Positions 61,080 through 64,000 of a stretch of 64,000 bases of DNA are shown here, one piece after another; position 1 is the first letter of the stretch, and each line of letters begins with the position of its first letter. This DNA is from Uranotaenia lowii (taxonomy: Eukaryota > Arthropoda > Insecta > Diptera > Culicidae). Where the stretch lies: positions 25,619,011-25,683,010 of the forward strand of contig NC_073691.1 of the NCBI RefSeq assembly GCF_029784155.1, written 5' to 3'. A program made the translations under genes and the position numbers. The notes under the pieces were generated by a model. The model ran no database searches. It worked only from the letters and a program-made list of their open reading frames with translations, and was not told the DNA's origin.

Positions 61080-64000
61080 TTATTTTGTGAAGGTTCACTT
61101 CAATATTTTTTGATAGATCGGAAGGACCATCATCAAGTGTGTTCTGAAAGTTTACAAGAAAAATTATCGTTGGATCGGGAGGACCAACATGAAAAGTATT
61201 CTGGAGGCTCACTTTACGAAAGTTTGTCTGATCGAGAGGACCAACATGAAGTGTGTTATGAAGGATTACTTTACAAAATTTCGTTGGATCAGGAGGGCCA
61301 ACATGAAGAGTGTTATTAAAATTCACTTTACGAAATTTCGTTGAATTGGGAGGACCAACACAGAGAGTGTTCTGAGGGATCAATTTTGGAATTTTTGTTG
61401 GATCGAGAGTACTGTCATGAAGACTGTTCTGTAGGTTCACTTTTTGAACTAACGTTGGACCGAGAGGACCAACATGAAGCGTGTTCTGAAGGTTCACATT
61501 ACGAAGTTTTTTTTTGAATCGGGGGGACCAACATGGAGAGAGTTTTGAAGGATTATTTTAGGAATTTTGTTGGATCGAGAGAACCATCAAGAAGAGTCTT
61601 CTTAATGATTACTTTAAGAAATTTCGTTGGATTGAGAGGACCACCATGAAAAGTGTTCTGAAGGTTCACTTTTCAAACTATTGATGGATTGAGAGGACCA
61701 ACATGAAGAGTATTCTGAAAGTTCAGATCAGGAATTGTTTTTGAGTCGGATGGACCATCATGAAGAGTGTTCTGAAGGATTACTTAAAAAATTATCGTTG
61801 GATCGAGAGGACCATCATGAAGAGTGTTCTGAATGATAACGTTATGAATGTCTGTTGGATCAGGAGGACCAACATGAAGTTCACTTTAAGAAATTTCATT
61901 AAAGAGTGTTCTGAAGGATACCTTTAAACATTTTTGTTGGATCGAGGCGACCAACATGAAGAGTATTCTTAAAATTCACTTTATAAATAATAGTTGGATT
62001 GGGAGGACCAACATGAAGAGTATTCTGAAGGTTCACTTTAAAAATAATAATTGGATCGGAAGGGCCATCATGAAGAGTGTTTTGAAAGTTCACTTTTCAA
62101 TTTATCGTTGGATCGAGAGGACCATCATGAAGAGTGTTCTGAAAGTACACATTACGATTTTTTTTTGAATAGGAAGGACCAACATGAAGAATGTTCAGAA
62201 GGTTCACTTTAAAAATAATGGTTGGATCGGGAGAACCATCATTAAAAGTATTCTGAAGAATCACTTTAAGAATTTTCGTTGGATCGGGAGGACCATCATG
62301 AAGAGTGTTCTAAAGGATTTCTTTACGAATTTTCGTTGGATCAGGAGGGCCAACATGAAGAGTATTATGAAAGTTCACTTCATGAAGTTTCGTAGAATCG
62401 GGAGGACCAACATGAAGAGTGTTTTGATAGGTCATATAAGGAATTTTCGTTAGATCGAGAGGACCATCAAGAAAAGTATTCTGAAGGTTCACCTTTTGAA
62501 CTATCGCTAGATCGAGAGGACCAACATGAAGAGTATTCTGAAAGTTCACAATACGATGTTTTATTGAATCGGGAAGACCAACAAGGAGAGTGTTCTGGAG
62601 GTTTACTTGAGGAATTTATGTTAGATCGGGAGGACCAACATGCAGAGAGTTCTGAAAGATCACTTTACGAAATTTTGTTGAATCGGGAGGACCAACATGG
62701 AGAGTATTCTGAACGATGACTTAAGGAAATTTAGTTTGATCGGGAGAACCAACATGAAAAGTAATTTTAAGGATCACTTTAGGAATTTTCGTTGGATCGG
62801 GAGGACCGTCCTTGAGAGTGTTCTGGAGAATCATTTTACGAATTTTTGTTGAATCGGGAGGACCATCATGAAGAGTGCTCAGAAAGTTCACATTACAAAA
62901 TTTTATTGAATCTAGACTACCAACATGACTGTTCTCAAGGATCTTTTAAGGAAATTTAGTTGAACCGGGAGGAACAGCATTAACAGTAATCTTAAGGATC
63001 ACTTTAGAAATTGAATCGGGAAAGACCGTCCTTGAGAGTGTTCTTAAGGATCACTTCACGAATTTTTGTTGAATTAGGAGAACCATCATGAAGAGTGTTC
63101 TAAAGGCTCACTTTACAAATTAGTGCTGGATTGAGAAAACCAACATGAACAGTGTTCTGAAGGATTATTTTACGAATTTTCGTTGGATCAGGAGGACCGT
63201 CATGAAAAGTTTTCTAAAGGTTCACTTTCCGAACTACCGTTGGATCGAGAGGACCATCATGAAGAGTGATCTGAAGAATCACTTAAGAAATTTTCATTGG
63301 ATCGGGAGAAATATTATAAAGAGTGTTATGAAAGTTCGCTTTAAGAAATTTCGTTGAATCAGGAGGACCAACATGAAGAGTGTTCTGAAGTATCACATTT
63401 GGAATTTTCATTGGATTAGGAGGACCATCATGAAGAGTTCTCTGAAGGATTATTTCACGAAATTTCGTTGAATCGGGAGGATCAACATGAAGAGTGTTGT
63501 GAAAGTCCCCTTCAAAAAATTTCTTTGAATCGGGAGAACCTTCATTAATAGTATTCTGAAAAGTCACTTTCTGAACTATCTTTGGATCGAGAGGACCATC
63601 ATGAAAGTAATCTGAAGGTTCACTTTACAAATTATTGTTGGATCGAGAGAATCCACATGAAGAGTGTTCTTAAGGATCACTTTAAGTATTTTCGTTGAAT
63701 CAAGAGGACCAACATGAAGAGTTATGCGAGTTCCCTTTACAAAATTTCGTTGAATCGGGAGGACTAACAAGAAGAGTGTTATTAATGTTCACTTTACAAA
63801 ATTTCGTTGAATCGGGAGAACCTTCATACAGAGTATTCTGAAAGTTCACTTTTCGAACTATCGTTGAAGCGAGTGGACCAACATGAAAAGTATTCTGAAT
63901 GTTCAGATAACGAAATTTTATTGAATTGGGAGGACCAACATGAAGAGTGTTCTAAAGGTCCATTTTACAAAATTAGGGTCGAGAGGGCCAACATGAAAGT
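61080..64000 (+). repeat. Degenerate satellite of about 57-60 bp, array F, cut by window edge
   Basis: About 50 diverged units share the consensus blocks TTGGATCGGGAGGACCA, then ACATGAAGAGTGTTCTGA, then AGGTTCACTTTA and CGAAATTTCG. Spacing of the GGACCAACATG block is about 57-60 bp. On the minus strand many stretches translate as a 19-residue repeat (LQNTLHVGPPDPTKFRKV-like), uninterrupted for about seven units at 61042-61497. Indels between units break the frame repeatedly, so it is listed as a satellite, not a gene. Confidence 0.9.

Noticed and set aside
61042..61497. Candidate repeat protein from satellite F
   Set aside because: Indels between units break the frame throughout the array, and no promoter, start or splice context is seen. 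Kept only as a finding.

Overview
This window looks like eukaryotic, probably insect, intronic DNA. It is very AT-rich. It has long introns with canonical GT-AG splice sites, exons rich in Asn/Gln/Thr codons, a tRNA-derived SINE, fossil non-LTR retrotransposon ends, several MITE-type DNA transposons and large simple satellites. A dipteran such as a mosquito fits best, but no single feature proves it. I see no bacterial operon, phage or CRISPR array.

The only well-supported gene is a minus-strand, multi-exon protein gene. Three exons are visible in transcription order: 59818-59181, 49696-48988 and 9941-9564. Each has a polypyrimidine-AG acceptor and a GTGAGT donor, each is open throughout, and their phases fit (0 at the first junction, 1 at the second). 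Spliced together they give 574 residues. The encoded segment is mostly low-complexity (Thr, Gln, Asn, Ser), with two Cys clusters in the first exon, a helical-looking acidic block in the second and scattered Cys in the third. I do not recognise the family. Both ends of the gene lie outside the window or are not detectable. The introns are about 9.5 kb and 39 kb.

The 39-kb intron is dominated by satellites. There is a 9-bp array (10246-10797), a 12-bp array (11691-15615), a second 9-bp family (15707-20090, with an 11-bp island), an inverted copy of the first 9-bp family (30433-31400) and an inverted copy of the second (33697-34940). Together they make about 11 kb. Each 9-bp family therefore occurs twice in opposite orientation inside one intron, so the pre-mRNA would carry long self-complementary tracts. 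Between the arrays lie unique AT-rich DNA, four somewhat less AT-rich islands (20450-21800, 29480-30060, 32520-33640, 41466-41960), an 80-bp perfect palindrome, and transposon fossils: a hAT-like copy, a 1-kb fold-back element, a pogo-like MITE, smaller inverted repeats, a SINE, and repeats with CCCGG-rich ends.

The shorter intron (49697-59180) holds a SINE, a 1.93-kb hAT-like element with an intact 8-bp target duplication, a retroposed segment with a 24-bp target duplication and a pentanucleotide tail, and another non-LTR 3-prime end. Left of the last visible exon (1-9563) are a piggyBac-like MITE, a Tc1-like MITE, a SINE and a non-LTR tail. From about 61080 to the right edge there is a degenerate satellite of about 57-60 bp. 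Most long open frames in this window are artefacts of stop-free satellite units.
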